Shown here one piece after another: positions 32,704 to 41,710 of a DNA stretch of 52,199 nucleotides (positions are counted from its first letter, which is position 1; each line of letters starts with the position of its first letter). The stretch spans positions 1-52,199 of IMG/VR virus record IMGVR_UViG_3300046011_003401; one strand, given 5' to 3'. The DNA comes from a virus. The notes beneath the pieces are model-generated. The model was not told the origin of the DNA and searched no databases. It saw nothing but the letters and a program-made list of their open reading frames with translations. Made by a program: the position numbers and the translations under genes.

Positions 32704-32898
32704 ATGAAACGAATTATATATAAAACAGATAGTGGTGGTGTAGCAGTAATAATTCCTACTGCCGAATGGTTAGAACTTAACACTATTCAGCAACTAGCAG
32801 TCAAAGATGTACCAGCAGGTGCTGAGTATAAAATTGTAAATGCCTCCGATATTCCGTCTGACAGAACATTCCGTGACGCTTGGGAGTATGAAGTATGA
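32704..32898 (+). CDS. Small protein next to fibre genes (64 aa)
   Basis: Begins MKRIIYKTDSGGVAVIIPTA and ends SDRTFRDAWEYEV. A similar small protein with a terminal DRTFRDAWE motif is often found next to fibre genes in aquatic phages and is paired with a second helical protein, as here (32895). The pair may be fibre chaperones or attachment factors; this is inferred from context. The ribosome site is AAGGATAAAC. The stop overlaps the next start (ATGA at 32895). Confidence 0.6.
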   Translation: MKRIIYKTDSGGVAVIIPTAEWLELNTIQQLAVKDVPAGAEYKIVNASDIPSDRTFRDAWEYEV

Positions 32899-33116
32899 TA
32901 GTTATTAATTTTGATAAAGCTAAAGAAATAACCAAGGCAAGACTTCGTGCAGAACGTGCGCCTTTGCTACAAGCTCAAGATGTGGCATTTCAATGGGCAT
33001 TAGAGTCTGGCGCTGATACTTCAGCTATCGTAACCGAGAAACAACGCTTGCGAGATATTACCAATGAAGTAGATACAGTTACTACACTAGAAGATTTAAA
33101 AGCTATTAGCTGCTAA
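32895..33116 (+). CDS. Small helical protein paired with the 64-aa gene (73 aa)
   Basis: All-helical and charged: IVINFDKAKEITKARLRAER, APLLQAQDVAFQWALESGAD, then EKQRLRDITNEVDTVTTLED. The AKEITKxRLRAERAPLLxxxDVxFxxALExGADT pattern is frequent in phage fibre-gene neighbourhoods. It overlaps the previous gene by 4 bp, so the two proteins are probably made together. A fibre assembly chaperone role is likely but not proven. Confidence 0.65.
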   Translation: MIVINFDKAKEITKARLRAERAPLLQAQDVAFQWALESGADTSAIVTEKQRLRDITNEVDTVTTLEDLKAISC

Positions 33117-33129
33117 TAAAGGATTTAAA

Positions 33130-33420
33130 ATGTTAAATAAAATATTCTTACATATAAGAAAGATACTAGATACCATTTATATACACAATAATTATATTCC
33201 GGCAGATAAGCAGCGACACTTTATTAGTGGTGCAGTTGGTGGAATCTTATTATATTTATTTTTAGGTATATATAGTATATTAGTTATTTCTATTATTGCA
33301 GCAGCTAAAGAAGCAAATGATTATTTATATAAAGATACTCATACACCAGATATATTTGATTGGATAGCAACTACTGTTGGAAGCATAGTTAGCGTAGCAA
33401 TATTATTTTACATTTTGTAA
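33130..33420 (+). CDS. Small integral membrane protein (96 aa)
   Basis: Two to three hydrophobic segments are visible: GAVGGILLYLFLGIYSILVI (about residues 36-55, running into ISIIAAA) and WIATTVGSIVSVAILFYIL (78-96). The polar motifs DKQRHF (25-30), KEANDYLY (64-71) and DIFDW (74-78) resemble the DKxxHF...KExxD...DxxDW pattern of YfiM/DUF2279-like membrane-associated proteins. AAAGGA precedes the start. It is the last gene before a terminator and sits among fibre genes, not in the lysis cassette. It could be a second holin, a superinfection-exclusion protein or an envelope protein. Confidence 0.65.
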   Translation: MLNKIFLHIRKILDTIYIHNNYIPADKQRHFISGAVGGILLYLFLGIYSILVISIIAAAKEANDYLYKDTHTPDIFDWIATTVGSIVSVAILFYIL

Positions 33421-33424
33421 GTAT

Positions 33425-33466
33425 AAAAAATACCCCTCTATAGAAATATAGCGGGGTATTTTTTTA
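33425..33466 (+). terminator. Rho-independent terminator
   Basis: AAAAAATACCCC (33425-33436) and GGGGTATTTTTT (from 33453), with an inner CTATA-GAAA-TATAG stem-loop. Promoter P5 begins 4 bp later. Confidence 0.85.
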
Positions 33467-33469
33467 TCC

Positions 33470-33507
33470 TTGACTTAACCTCCCATAGCTGGTATACTAT
33501 TTAAAAT
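33470..33507 (+). promoter_or_regulatory. Late-type promoter P5 (conserved family)
   Basis: TTGACT (33470-33475), 17 bp, TATACT (33493-33498), N3, TAAAAT (33502-33507). It drives the main fibre block starting at 33533. Confidence 0.85.
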
Positions 33508-33532
33508 CATAGAAAATATACATAGGGGTTAT

Positions 33533-33742
33533 ATGAATATTATTTTAAATAATAATAAACTAGAGTCACTAGTGATAGGCGGTACTGGTCCTATGGGCCC
33601 TATGGGATATTTATCAAGTAGCCCTGACGTTGATACAACTAGTTTACAAGATGGATCTGTATTGGTTTACAAATCTTTAACACATAAATGGACTTCTTCT
33701 ACATTATTGAATTTACAAAATGTAGATGGTGGCGAATTTTAA
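33533..33742 (+). CDS. Short collagen-like fibre-associated protein (69 aa)
   Basis: Contains a short Gly-X-Y stretch (GGTGPMGPMGY, about residues 17-27) followed by LQDGSVLVYKSLTHKWTSST and the terminal motif LQNVDGGEF. The final DGGEF resembles the DGGTY that ends the next fibre (33757-35883). Proteins of this layout appear beside fibre genes in T4-like and other aquatic phages. A trimeric adaptor or fibre tip is plausible. AGGGGTT precedes the start. Confidence 0.65.
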   Translation: MNIILNNNKLESLVIGGTGPMGPMGYLSSSPDVDTTSLQDGSVLVYKSLTHKWTSSTLLNLQNVDGGEF

Positions 33743-33756
33743 CGGAGAAATAAATA

Positions 33757-35883
33757 ATGGCTTCAATTTTACGCATAAAAAGGTCCTCTGTTAGCGGAAA
33801 CCCAGCAACTCTTGCTGCCGGTGAGTTAGCTTACTCGGCTCTTACAGATACTGGTAGTAATGGTGGTGAACGTCTATACTTAGGTATGGGTACTGAAACT
33901 GCTGGAAATGCTGCTAATCATCTAGTTATAGGTGGTACTGCATTTACTAATTTATTAGACCATGCACCTGGTACACTAACAGCTAGTTCAGCTTTAATTA
34001 CTGATTCTAGTAGTAAACTAGATAACATCAAAGTAGATAATATTGACCTTAATGGCAATACTATTAGTACTTTAGATACTAATGGCAATTTAGTACTAAA
34101 TCCCAACGGTACGGGTATGGTTCAAATTGCTGGTACATGGACACTTCCACGAAGTGCTGGTACCAATGGATATGCTCTTATTACAAACGGTACTTCTTCA
34201 GCTTCATGGGTACAGATTAGTACTAATCTAACCGTTGCTGGTGATACTGGTTCCGATGTAGTATCATTAGTTACTGATACACTAACCTTTGCCGGTGGCA
34301 CAGGAATCACATCTACAGTTACTAATAATAATGTAGATTTTAGTATTGATAATACAGTAGCTACTTTAACTGGTACTCAGACTCTAACTAATAAAACTAT
34401 AAATTTAGCAAACAATACTTTAACCGCTACATCAGCTGAATTAGCCACTGCAATTAGTGATGAAACAGGTTCAGGTTCTCTAGTTTTTGCAACTAGTCCA
34501 AGTTTAGTAACACCAGTACTTGGTGTTGCAACAGCTACTTCAATTAATAAATTAACTATTACTGCACCTACTACTTCAGCAACACTAAGTCTTGCGGATG
34601 GTAGTACATTTGGTACAGTAGGAGCTTTTTCAACTACGCTAACAGCTACTGGAATTACAGCTCTTACACTCCCAACCTCAGGTACTTTGTCAACTTTAGC
34701 AGGTTCAGAATCATTAACTAATAAAACAATTGGTAGTGGTTCAACATATCAAGGTAATACAGTTGCCGTTGGTTATGGTGGTACAGGTACTACTAATGGT
34801 TCTATTACTGGTACAGGTGCTTTAACTTATACTGCTGGTGGTACAAATGCAAATATTAATCTAGTTCCAACTGGTACTGGTACTGTTGATGTAGCAAGTA
34901 AACGTATAACAAATCTTGCAGATCCAACAGGTGCACAAGATGCAGCTACTAAACAGTATGTAGATAGTGTAGCTCAAGGTCTAGATCCTAAGGATTCATG
35001 TCTAGTAGCTACAACTGCAAATATTACCTTATCAGGTACACAAACTATTGATGGTGTAGCTGTTGTTGCTGGTGATAGAGTATTGGTTAAAAATCAAACT
35101 CTACCACAAGCTAATGGTATCTATGTAGTTGCAGCAGGGTCTTGGACACGTGCAACTGACCTAAACCTTTGGGTAAAAGTTCCAAATGCATTTACATTTG
35201 TTGAAACAGGTACAACACAGTCTGATACTGGTTGGGTTTCAACATCAAATGCTGGTGGTACTCTTGATACTACGGCTATTACTTTTGTTCAGTTTAGTGG
35301 TGCTGGTACTTACTTAGCTGGTGATGGTCTTACATTAACGGGTAGTACATTTGACGTAATAGGTACAGCAGATAGAATATCTGTAGCTGCTAACTCTGTT
35401 GATATTGCATCAACATATGTTGGTCAGTCCTCTATTACTACTTTAGGTACAATAGGTACTGGTACTTGGCAAGCAAGTATAGTTAGTCCAACTTATGGTG
35501 GTACAGGTATTAATAATGGTACTAAAACTATTACTCTTGGTGGCAATTTTACACATACCGGGGCACATACTTTAGGCTTAACTACTACAGGGGCTACCTC
35601 TGTAACTCTACCAACTACAGGTACTCTAGCTACTTTAGCAGGTTCAGAATCTCTAAGCAATAAGACAATTACAGTATCAAGTTTTTCAGGAACTACAGTA
35701 GCTGCATCTGGATTATCAACATTTACAAATACTACAGATGCTTCAAGCTTAACTACAGCAGCTGTAATATTATCTGGTGGTCTAGCAGTTACTAAACAAA
35801 TATTTGTTGGTACACATTTAACAGGTGCAGGAGCCGCTACATCAACCTTAAGTGGTTTCGATATTGATGGTGGTACGTACTAA
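33757..35883 (+). CDS. Large repeat-rich tail fibre (708 aa)
   Basis: The N terminus ASILRIKRSSVSGNPATLAA with GELAYSAL is a common phage fibre attachment motif. The shaft has repeats such as VATLTGTQTLTNKTI (about residue 205), LPTSGTLSTLAGSESLTNKT and LPTTGTLATLAGSESLSNKT, and GYGGTGTTNG/TYGGTGINNG. A conserved adhesin segment lies around RITNLADPTGAQDAATKQYV and VLVKNQTLPQANGIYVVAA. It ends LSGFDIDGGTY. The product is likely a trimeric fibre for host binding. GGAGAAATAA precedes the start. It shares its modular style with 35916-39308. Confidence 0.85.
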   Translation: MASILRIKRSSVSGNPATLAAGELAYSALTDTGSNGGERLYLGMGTETAGNAANHLVIGGTAFTNLLDHAPGTLTASSALITDSSSKLDNIKVDNIDLNGNTISTLDTNGNLVLNPNGTGMVQIAGTWTLPRSAGTNGYALITNGTSSASWVQISTNLTVAGDTGSDVVSLVTDTLTFAGGTGITSTVTNNNVDFSIDNTVATLTGTQTLTNKTINLANNTLTATSAELATAISDETGSGSLVFATSPSLVTPVLGVATATSINKLTITAPTTSATLSLADGSTFGTVGAFSTTLTATGITALTLPTSGTLSTLAGSESLTNKTIGSGSTYQGNTVAVGYGGTGTTNGSITGTGALTYTAGGTNANINLVPTGTGTVDVASKRITNLADPTGAQDAATKQYVDSVAQGLDPKDSCLVATTANITLSGTQTIDGVAVVAGDRVLVKNQTLPQANGIYVVAAGSWTRATDLNLWVKVPNAFTFVETGTTQSDTGWVSTSNAGGTLDTTAITFVQFSGAGTYLAGDGLTLTGSTFDVIGTADRISVAANSVDIASTYVGQSSITTLGTIGTGTWQASIVSPTYGGTGINNGTKTITLGGNFTHTGAHTLGLTTTGATSVTLPTTGTLATLAGSESLSNKTITVSSFSGTTVAASGLSTFTNTTDASSLTTAAVILSGGLAVTKQIFVGTHLTGAGAATSTLSGFDIDGGTY

Positions 35884-35915
35884 ACCCAGCTATATAGCTA
35901 AATAAGGGAAGCCAC

Positions 35916-38900
35916 ATGGCAAATACAGTAAAAGTAAGACGTTCAGCAACACCGAGTGCAGTTCCAACAGTTGGACAACTTGCACTTGGTGAAATAGCCG
36001 TTAATACATATGACGGTAAGATGTTTATTAAAAAAGATGTAAGTGGTACACAAACCATTGTAGAAATAACAGGTGGTGGTGGGGCTACTATCACTCAAGC
36101 TATTGCTGGTGATACTGGCACAGATAATGTTACACTTGGTACAGATACTCTAACTTTTGTTGGCGGAACTGGAATAACTTCAGCAGTAACTAATAATACA
36201 GTTACTATGGATATAGACTCTACTGTTGCTACACTTACTGGCACTCAAACTTTAACAAATAAAACTATTGCTGCAGGTTCAAATACTATTACTGGTTTAA
36301 CCAATACTAATTTGTCTGGTACTGCAGGTATTACAAATGCAAACTTAGCTAATAGTTCTATTACTATTGGCACTACTGCGATATCTCTTGGATCTTCTAG
36401 CACAACAATAGCTGGATTGAATGATATTAATTTTAGTTTAACACCAACAGTAACTCTAGCTGCTGGTAAACAATATTGGAACGTTGATCATGGTGGTCTT
36501 GAAGTTGCATTTAATGCTAATACTTCTGCTACTCTCGGACAAGATAACTTCTATTATGTAAAAGCAAGTTCTGCTATCACCAAAGGTCAACTCTGTTATT
36601 TTACTGGTACAGTAGGTGCCAGTGGCATAATTACTGCTGCACCAGCAACTTCTGGAATTACAAACCCAAGTTATATGGTTGGTATTGCAGCTGAATCGAT
36701 ATCTCTTAATAGTTTTGGTTATATACAAAATCTGGGATTATTAAAAGGATTTGATACATCAGCATTTACTTCGGGTGCTATTCTTTATTATGATTCAGTT
36801 AATGGTGGTATGACTTCAACATATCCAACAACTGGCATTTTAGTTCAAGTTGCTGCTGTCATTAATTCTGGTGCTGGTGGTTCTGGTTCTGTATTAGTTC
36901 GTTTAACTACACAACAAAGATTAACTGGATCTGCAGGAGTTACTGTAACGCAAACTGCTACTGGGTCTGCATTTACAGTAGACTCAACAGTTGCTACTCT
37001 AACTGGCACTCAAACTCTCACTAATAAAACTTTAACTAGCCCAACCCTAACTGCTCCAGTATTAGGAACACCAGCTTCTGGTAACTTCAGCACTGGTACA
37101 TTTACATGGCCAACATTTAATCAAAGCACAACTGGTTCTGCAGCTACATTAACGACAGCAAGAACAATCAATGGTGTATCGTTCAATGGTTCTGCTAATA
37201 TTACTATTACTGCAGCAACTCCAAATGCTTTAACTATTGGCACTGGTTTAAGTGGAACATCTTACACTGGAGCATCTGCAGTTACTATCGCACTAGCTAC
37301 TGGTTACGGTGATACATTAAATCCTTATGCTAGCAAAACTGCTAATTTTGTACTAGCTGCACCTACTGGCGTAGCTGGTGTACCTACATTCCGTGCTATT
37401 GTTGCTGCAGATATTCCTACACTTAATCAGAATACTACTGGTACTGCTGCTGGTCTTTCAGCAACTCTTGCTGTTGCTTCTGGTGGTACTGGTGTTACAA
37501 CTTCTACAGGAACTGGATCAGTTGTATTAAGCGCATCGCCAGCACTTACTGGTACTGCTACAGCAGTCAATTTAACACTAAGTGGTGATTTAACTGTTAA
37601 TGGTACGACTACTACAATAAACTCTACAACAATATCTGTTGATGATAAAAATATTGAACTTGGTAGTGTAACAACACCAACAAATATTACTGCAGATGGT
37701 GGTGGTATCACTCTTAAGGGTGCTACAGATAAAACATTTAACTGGGTTAGTGCAACTAATGCTTGGACTTCATCTGAAAACTTAGCCCTTGCTGCTGGAA
37801 AAAATATTCTATTAAATGGTACTACATCTGGAACTATTACCTTAGCATCAACAGCAGTTGCTGGAACAAATACTATTACTTTGCCAGCTGTGACTGGTAC
37901 AGTAATTACTACTGGTGATACTGGAACAGTTACTAACACAATGTTGGCTGGTTCTATCGCCAATACTAAACTAGTAAATAGTTCTGTCACTGTTGGTACT
38001 ACTGCAATAGCATTGGGTGCTTCGAGCACTACTTTAGCAGGATTAACATCAGTTACTTCAACAGGATTTACTGGTGCTCTTACTGGTAATGCAGACACAG
38101 CAACATCGGCTGGTAAATGGACAACTGCTCGTAACCTTGCAGGTAACTCAGTAGATGGATCTGCTGCGGTGGCATTTGCAAATAAATTCATTGTTCAAGG
38201 AACTACTGATACTGGATTATCTGGTGCTCAGTTTTTAGGTTCTCTTGGAACTGGTATTGTTAAAAATACAACCACAACTGGTGTTCTTTCTATTGCAGTT
38301 GCTGGTGATTTTCCAACGCTTAATCAGAATACAAGTGGTACAGCAGCAGGTCTATCAGCTACTCTTGTTGCTACTTCAGGTGGTACTGGTCAATCTACAT
38401 ATGCAATAGGTGACTTGCTACAAGGTGGCGCAACTAATACGCTAACTAAACTAGCTGCAGTTGCAACAGGTAACGTATTACTTTCAGGTGGCGTTACTAC
38501 TGCATCTTCATGGGGTAAAGTTGGTTTAACTACTCATATATCAGGAACTCTTCCAGTAGGTAACGGTGGTACTGGTTTAACTACTTTAACCGCTAATTAC
38601 ATTCCTTATGGTAATGGAACAAGCGCGTTTCAGTCTAGTGCTGGCTTAACCTATAATTCAAGTGGACTAGGTGTTGGTGCTGCCGCAGCTACAATTCTTG
38701 ATGTAACTGCCACTGGCGGTATGATGCGAATTAATGGAGCATCAGGCAATAATTTAATACAAGCGCAAACAGGTGCTACTGTTGGTTTAGGGCTTTGGGC
38801 TGGTGGTAATTCACGATTATATTCATCAGGTGCATTAACACTTTCTGTAAATTCAACACTTACTACATCTGTTCCAACTGGATATGTAGATGCGGTAACA

Positions 38901-39308
38901 ATTCTTTCTGGTGGTAATGTAGGCATTGGTACTGCTAGTCCTGGCTATAAATTAGAAGTTAATGGTTCATTTGCTGCTACTACCAAATCATTCTTAATTG
39001 ACCATCCAACTAAACCTAACATGAAGTTGCGTTACGGTTCTCTTGAAGGTCCAGAAAATGGCGTTTATGTTCGTGGTAGATTAACTGGTGATACTATCGA
39101 GTTACCTGACTATTGGCTAGGTTTAGTTCATGAAGATTCAATCACTGTGAGTTTAACACCAATTGGACAACATCAAAAACTTTATGTAAAAGATATTGTT
39201 GATAATACTATCGTAGTTGGTAATGAAAATTTATTAGGCAAGACTAACTGTTTCTATACAGTATTTGCTGAACGTAAAGACGTCGATAAACTTGAAGTAG
39301 AGATTTAA
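35916..39308 (+). CDS. Very large repeat-rich tail fibre with conserved C-terminal domain (1130 aa)
   Basis: N terminus ANTVKVRRSATPSAVPTVGQ plus LALGEIAVNTYDGKMFIKKD is the standard phage fibre anchor. The shaft repeats VATLTGTQTLTNKT (twice) and LNQNTTGTAAGLSATL / LNQNTSGTAAGLSATL with SGGTG blocks. A segment near residues 415-505 is almost identical in protein to part of 41711-42802. The C terminus (KSFLIDHPTKPNMKLRYGSL, then EGPENGVYVRGRLTGDTIEL, then LVHEDSITVSLTPIGQHQ) is a domain found at the ends of phage and bacterial surface proteins, resembling those next to peptidase S74 chaperones. Likely a trimeric receptor-binding fibre. Confidence 0.87.
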   Translation: MANTVKVRRSATPSAVPTVGQLALGEIAVNTYDGKMFIKKDVSGTQTIVEITGGGGATITQAIAGDTGTDNVTLGTDTLTFVGGTGITSAVTNNTVTMDIDSTVATLTGTQTLTNKTIAAGSNTITGLTNTNLSGTAGITNANLANSSITIGTTAISLGSSSTTIAGLNDINFSLTPTVTLAAGKQYWNVDHGGLEVAFNANTSATLGQDNFYYVKASSAITKGQLCYFTGTVGASGIITAAPATSGITNPSYMVGIAAESISLNSFGYIQNLGLLKGFDTSAFTSGAILYYDSVNGGMTSTYPTTGILVQVAAVINSGAGGSGSVLVRLTTQQRLTGSAGVTVTQTATGSAFTVDSTVATLTGTQTLTNKTLTSPTLTAPVLGTPASGNFSTGTFTWPTFNQSTTGSAATLTTARTINGVSFNGSANITITAATPNALTIGTGLSGTSYTGASAVTIALATGYGDTLNPYASKTANFVLAAPTGVAGVPTFRAIVAADIPTLNQNTTGTAAGLSATLAVASGGTGVTTSTGTGSVVLSASPALTGTATAVNLTLSGDLTVNGTTTTINSTTISVDDKNIELGSVTTPTNITADGGGITLKGATDKTFNWVSATNAWTSSENLALAAGKNILLNGTTSGTITLASTAVAGTNTITLPAVTGTVITTGDTGTVTNTMLAGSIANTKLVNSSVTVGTTAIALGASSTTLAGLTSVTSTGFTGALTGNADTATSAGKWTTARNLAGNSVDGSAAVAFANKFIVQGTTDTGLSGAQFLGSLGTGIVKNTTTTGVLSIAVAGDFPTLNQNTSGTAAGLSATLVATSGGTGQSTYAIGDLLQGGATNTLTKLAAVATGNVLLSGGVTTASSWGKVGLTTHISGTLPVGNGGTGLTTLTANYIPYGNGTSAFQSSAGLTYNSSGLGVGAAAATILDVTATGGMMRINGASGNNLIQAQTGATVGLGLWAGGNSRLYSSGALTLSVNSTLTTSVPTGYVDAVTILSGGNVGIGTASPGYKLEVNGSFAATTKSFLIDHPTKPNMKLRYGSLEGPENGVYVRGRLTGDTIELPDYWLGLVHEDSITVSLTPIGQHQKLYVKDIVDNTIVVGNENLLGKTNCFYTVFAERKDVDKLEVEI

Positions 39309-39311
39309 ACC

Positions 39312-39959
39312 ATGGCAGTTAATTATAATACACGTATTATTACTAATGGTTTAAGAAACTCTACTGATTTATCTAATATTAAATCGTTTGTTTCTGGGCT
39401 TAATATTACGGATACAGTTGCTGGTGGAACAGGTTCTGCATTAATACCAAACTCTTCTGTATCTTGGATGAACGCTGGTGTTAGTTCAGTAACAATAACT
39501 ATAATCTTAACTAGATTAACAGCAAATGCTGCATATTCTACAAACCCACTCACCAAGTATGCTAGCACAACAGATTGTTCATTCTCTATTTACTTGTTTG
39601 GTAACTCTGCAGGTGCTGCACCAGCAGATGATGGAAAATTAGGATTATATAGTAATGCCGGTGGGACTTGGCAACAATTAGGTGCAATGTATTCTATGGC
39701 ATTAAACCAAACAGTAATTGCAACTTGGCAATATAATTCTAGCACTGGATGTCAAGCATGGATAAATGGTGTTAAGAATGGTGGAAGAAGTGGATCTGGT
39801 ATTTTTGGAACCGCAGCTAATACTACAGCTTTAGTTAGACTTATGCCTGCATCTAGCACAGTACTTAATATGAATTATACTTCAATATATGATAGAGAAT
39901 TATCAGATTCTGAAGTGGTTCAAAACTTTAACGCACTTCGTGGAAGGTTTGGTATATAA
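39312..39959 (+). CDS. LamG/concanavalin-like appendage protein 1 (215 aa)
   Basis: Beta-rich protein with NGLRNSTDLSNIKSFVSGLN at the start and a LamG-type end (WINGVKNGGRSGSGIFGTAA, then YTSIYDRELSDSEVVQNFNA, then LRGRFGI). LamG-like domains bind sugars or proteins. It is the first of three tandem proteins whose C termini share QNFNALRGR[FY]G[IL]. Its stop overlaps the next start. Likely virion appendages for glycan binding; exact ligand unknown. Confidence 0.78.
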   Translation: MAVNYNTRIITNGLRNSTDLSNIKSFVSGLNITDTVAGGTGSALIPNSSVSWMNAGVSSVTITIILTRLTANAAYSTNPLTKYASTTDCSFSIYLFGNSAGAAPADDGKLGLYSNAGGTWQQLGAMYSMALNQTVIATWQYNSSTGCQAWINGVKNGGRSGSGIFGTAANTTALVRLMPASSTVLNMNYTSIYDRELSDSEVVQNFNALRGRFGI

Positions 39960-41020
39960 TGGCACTAGCACATTCACCACAAGTAGTAACTAACGGTTTA
40001 GTATACTACTATGATATGAGCAATACTCAAAAGTCGTGGAAAGGTGCACCTACAACTAACTTGTTTGGTGATGCTGTAAATTATGCTGGCTTAAATAGTT
40101 ATTGGTACTTACTAAACAATGCCACAAATTATTTTCTATTAAGTAGTTCTTATAATAGTTGGTGTATGAGTTATGGATGTACTCTAGCTGCCTCTACTCA
40201 ATATACTGTATCTTTTGAATATAAAACTTCCCTCGCAGGAACTTTAACGATAGATAATGATGGGGTTGATGACAACACCTGGAATGCTACGATAAACACT
40301 ATTACATCTTGGCAAAAATATACATTTACTCGCACACAAATTACAGCTGGAGCATTAACATTATATTTTAGAAGAAATACAGGCGGAGATATAGAGGTGC
40401 GCAATGTTCAAATTGAGGCAGGCGCATTTGCTACTCCCTTTGTAAAAGGATCTCGAACAAATACACAAGCTATTGTAGATTTAACTGGTGTTAATACTGT
40501 TACCGCAACTAGTTTAACGTATGCTAGTGATAATACTTTTAGTTTTAATGGCACTGGGTCTATATCTTTTACTAACCCACTCTCTGCTCAAACTAATTTA
40601 GGACAAGAATGGACTGTGATTGCTTGGGTCAATATAGACACTTCGATAAACCAAAGATTAATAATTGGGCTTAATTCCAGTCTTTATCTAACCACAGGTA
40701 GTAACACCTCCCTACTCTATTTAAACGGTGGCGTAAATGATTACTACACTTATGGTGGTGCAATAGGTGGTGTAGGATGGTGTCAAGTAGTGTTTAGATT
40801 TAGGAACTCGGACGGAGCTAGAACAATTTACAAAAACGGAGTGAATATTTCCACTGGTGGGCCAAACCTCACAAGTATACCCTCTGGAAATTCAGGAACT
40901 TTTACACTTGGCACCGCCGTAAACGGTTTAATAAGTAATACTATGATATATAATCGATATATTACTGATGCAGAAGTTAAACAAAACTTCAATGCACTTC
41001 GAGGGAGATATGGATTATGA
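39959..41020 (+). CDS. LamG/concanavalin-like appendage protein 2 (353 aa)
   Basis: Begins ALAHSPQVVTNGLVYYYDMS, typical of phage LamG proteins. An N-terminal carbohydrate-binding-like beta domain (TQYTVSFEYKTSLAGTLTID, then ALTLYFRRNTGGDIEVRNVQ, residues about 75-150) precedes a C-terminal LamG domain (WTVIAWVNIDTSINQRLIIG, then RTIYKNGVNISTGG). It ends VKQNFNALRGRYGL. Both halves resemble sugar-binding jelly-roll folds, so glycan recognition is plausible. Overlaps both neighbours by 1-4 bp. Confidence 0.82.
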   Translation: MALAHSPQVVTNGLVYYYDMSNTQKSWKGAPTTNLFGDAVNYAGLNSYWYLLNNATNYFLLSSSYNSWCMSYGCTLAASTQYTVSFEYKTSLAGTLTIDNDGVDDNTWNATINTITSWQKYTFTRTQITAGALTLYFRRNTGGDIEVRNVQIEAGAFATPFVKGSRTNTQAIVDLTGVNTVTATSLTYASDNTFSFNGTGSISFTNPLSAQTNLGQEWTVIAWVNIDTSINQRLIIGLNSSLYLTTGSNTSLLYLNGGVNDYYTYGGAIGGVGWCQVVFRFRNSDGARTIYKNGVNISTGGPNLTSIPSGNSGTFTLGTAVNGLISNTMIYNRYITDAEVKQNFNALRGRYGL

Positions 41021-41688
41021 GTGCTTTTAGTGGTCCTAATGTAGAAACAACTGGTCTTATTTCTATGCTTAGTAATAAAAACCCTAAAGTAACTTTAGGG
41101 TCAAATGTAATTAAAGATATAGTAAATAATTCTGCAACTACTACATCTGGCTTATCTTATGAAGGTGATAATAAAACATATTATTTTAATGGTTCATCAT
41201 CTATTACTCTACCATACGTATCAAGTATGAATTTTAATAATAGCCAAACTATTATGATGTGGATAAAACCAACTGATACTACGGATGCTAGACGAAATCC
41301 ATATAATCAGGCATATGGTGGTGCAGGTACTATAACTTTTGAACCATCAAGGCAGTTTAATTATTTTTGGGGTACTACTGGTACTGATGGTATAACATAT
41401 ACTTCAATAACCTCTTCATTTACTGTTGCTCGAAATGAGACCGCCCATATAGCTATTACAAGAAATTCAACTACTACTAGTTGGTATAAAAATGGTGTAT
41501 TAACTAATAGCGTAGCTAATCCTTATGCAACTACAACTTTAACTGGTACAAGTCCTATAATAATTGGTTCTGGATATGCTGGAGGATATATTGGATACAT
41601 ATATTCATTTAAAGTTTATAACTCTGCCTTATCAGCAACAAAGATTAAACAAAATTTCAATGCCTTGCGAGGTCGTTTTGGCATATAA
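41017..41688 (+). CDS. LamG/concanavalin-like appendage protein 3 (223 aa)
   Basis: Single LamG domain: YYFNGSSSITLPYVSSMNFN, NNSQTIMMWIKPTDT, TTTSWYKNGVLTNSV and IGYIYSFKVYNSALSATKIK, ending QNFNALRGRFGI. It overlaps the second LamG gene by 4 bp. The three tandem genes look like duplications with different N-terminal parts, which would give the virion several related sugar-binding tips. Confidence 0.82.
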   Translation: MSAFSGPNVETTGLISMLSNKNPKVTLGSNVIKDIVNNSATTTSGLSYEGDNKTYYFNGSSSITLPYVSSMNFNNSQTIMMWIKPTDTTDARRNPYNQAYGGAGTITFEPSRQFNYFWGTTGTDGITYTSITSSFTVARNETAHIAITRNSTTTSWYKNGVLTNSVANPYATTTLTGTSPIIIGSGYAGGYIGYIYSFKVYNSALSATKIKQNFNALRGRFGI

Positions 41689-41710
41689 ATATATCAATAA
41701 GGGGTAAGTT

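Noticed and set aside
34358-37034. CRISPR-like array from the recurring TLTGTQTLTNKT-coding blocks
   Set aside because: The repeats are in-frame protein repeats with diverged DNA and irregular spacing, inside fibre genes.
37427-38191. A 254-aa open minus-strand frame
   Set aside because: It is an antisense shadow of the repetitive fibre gene; Val/Ala/Pro-rich content mirrors the Thr/Gly/Ala-rich sense repeats.
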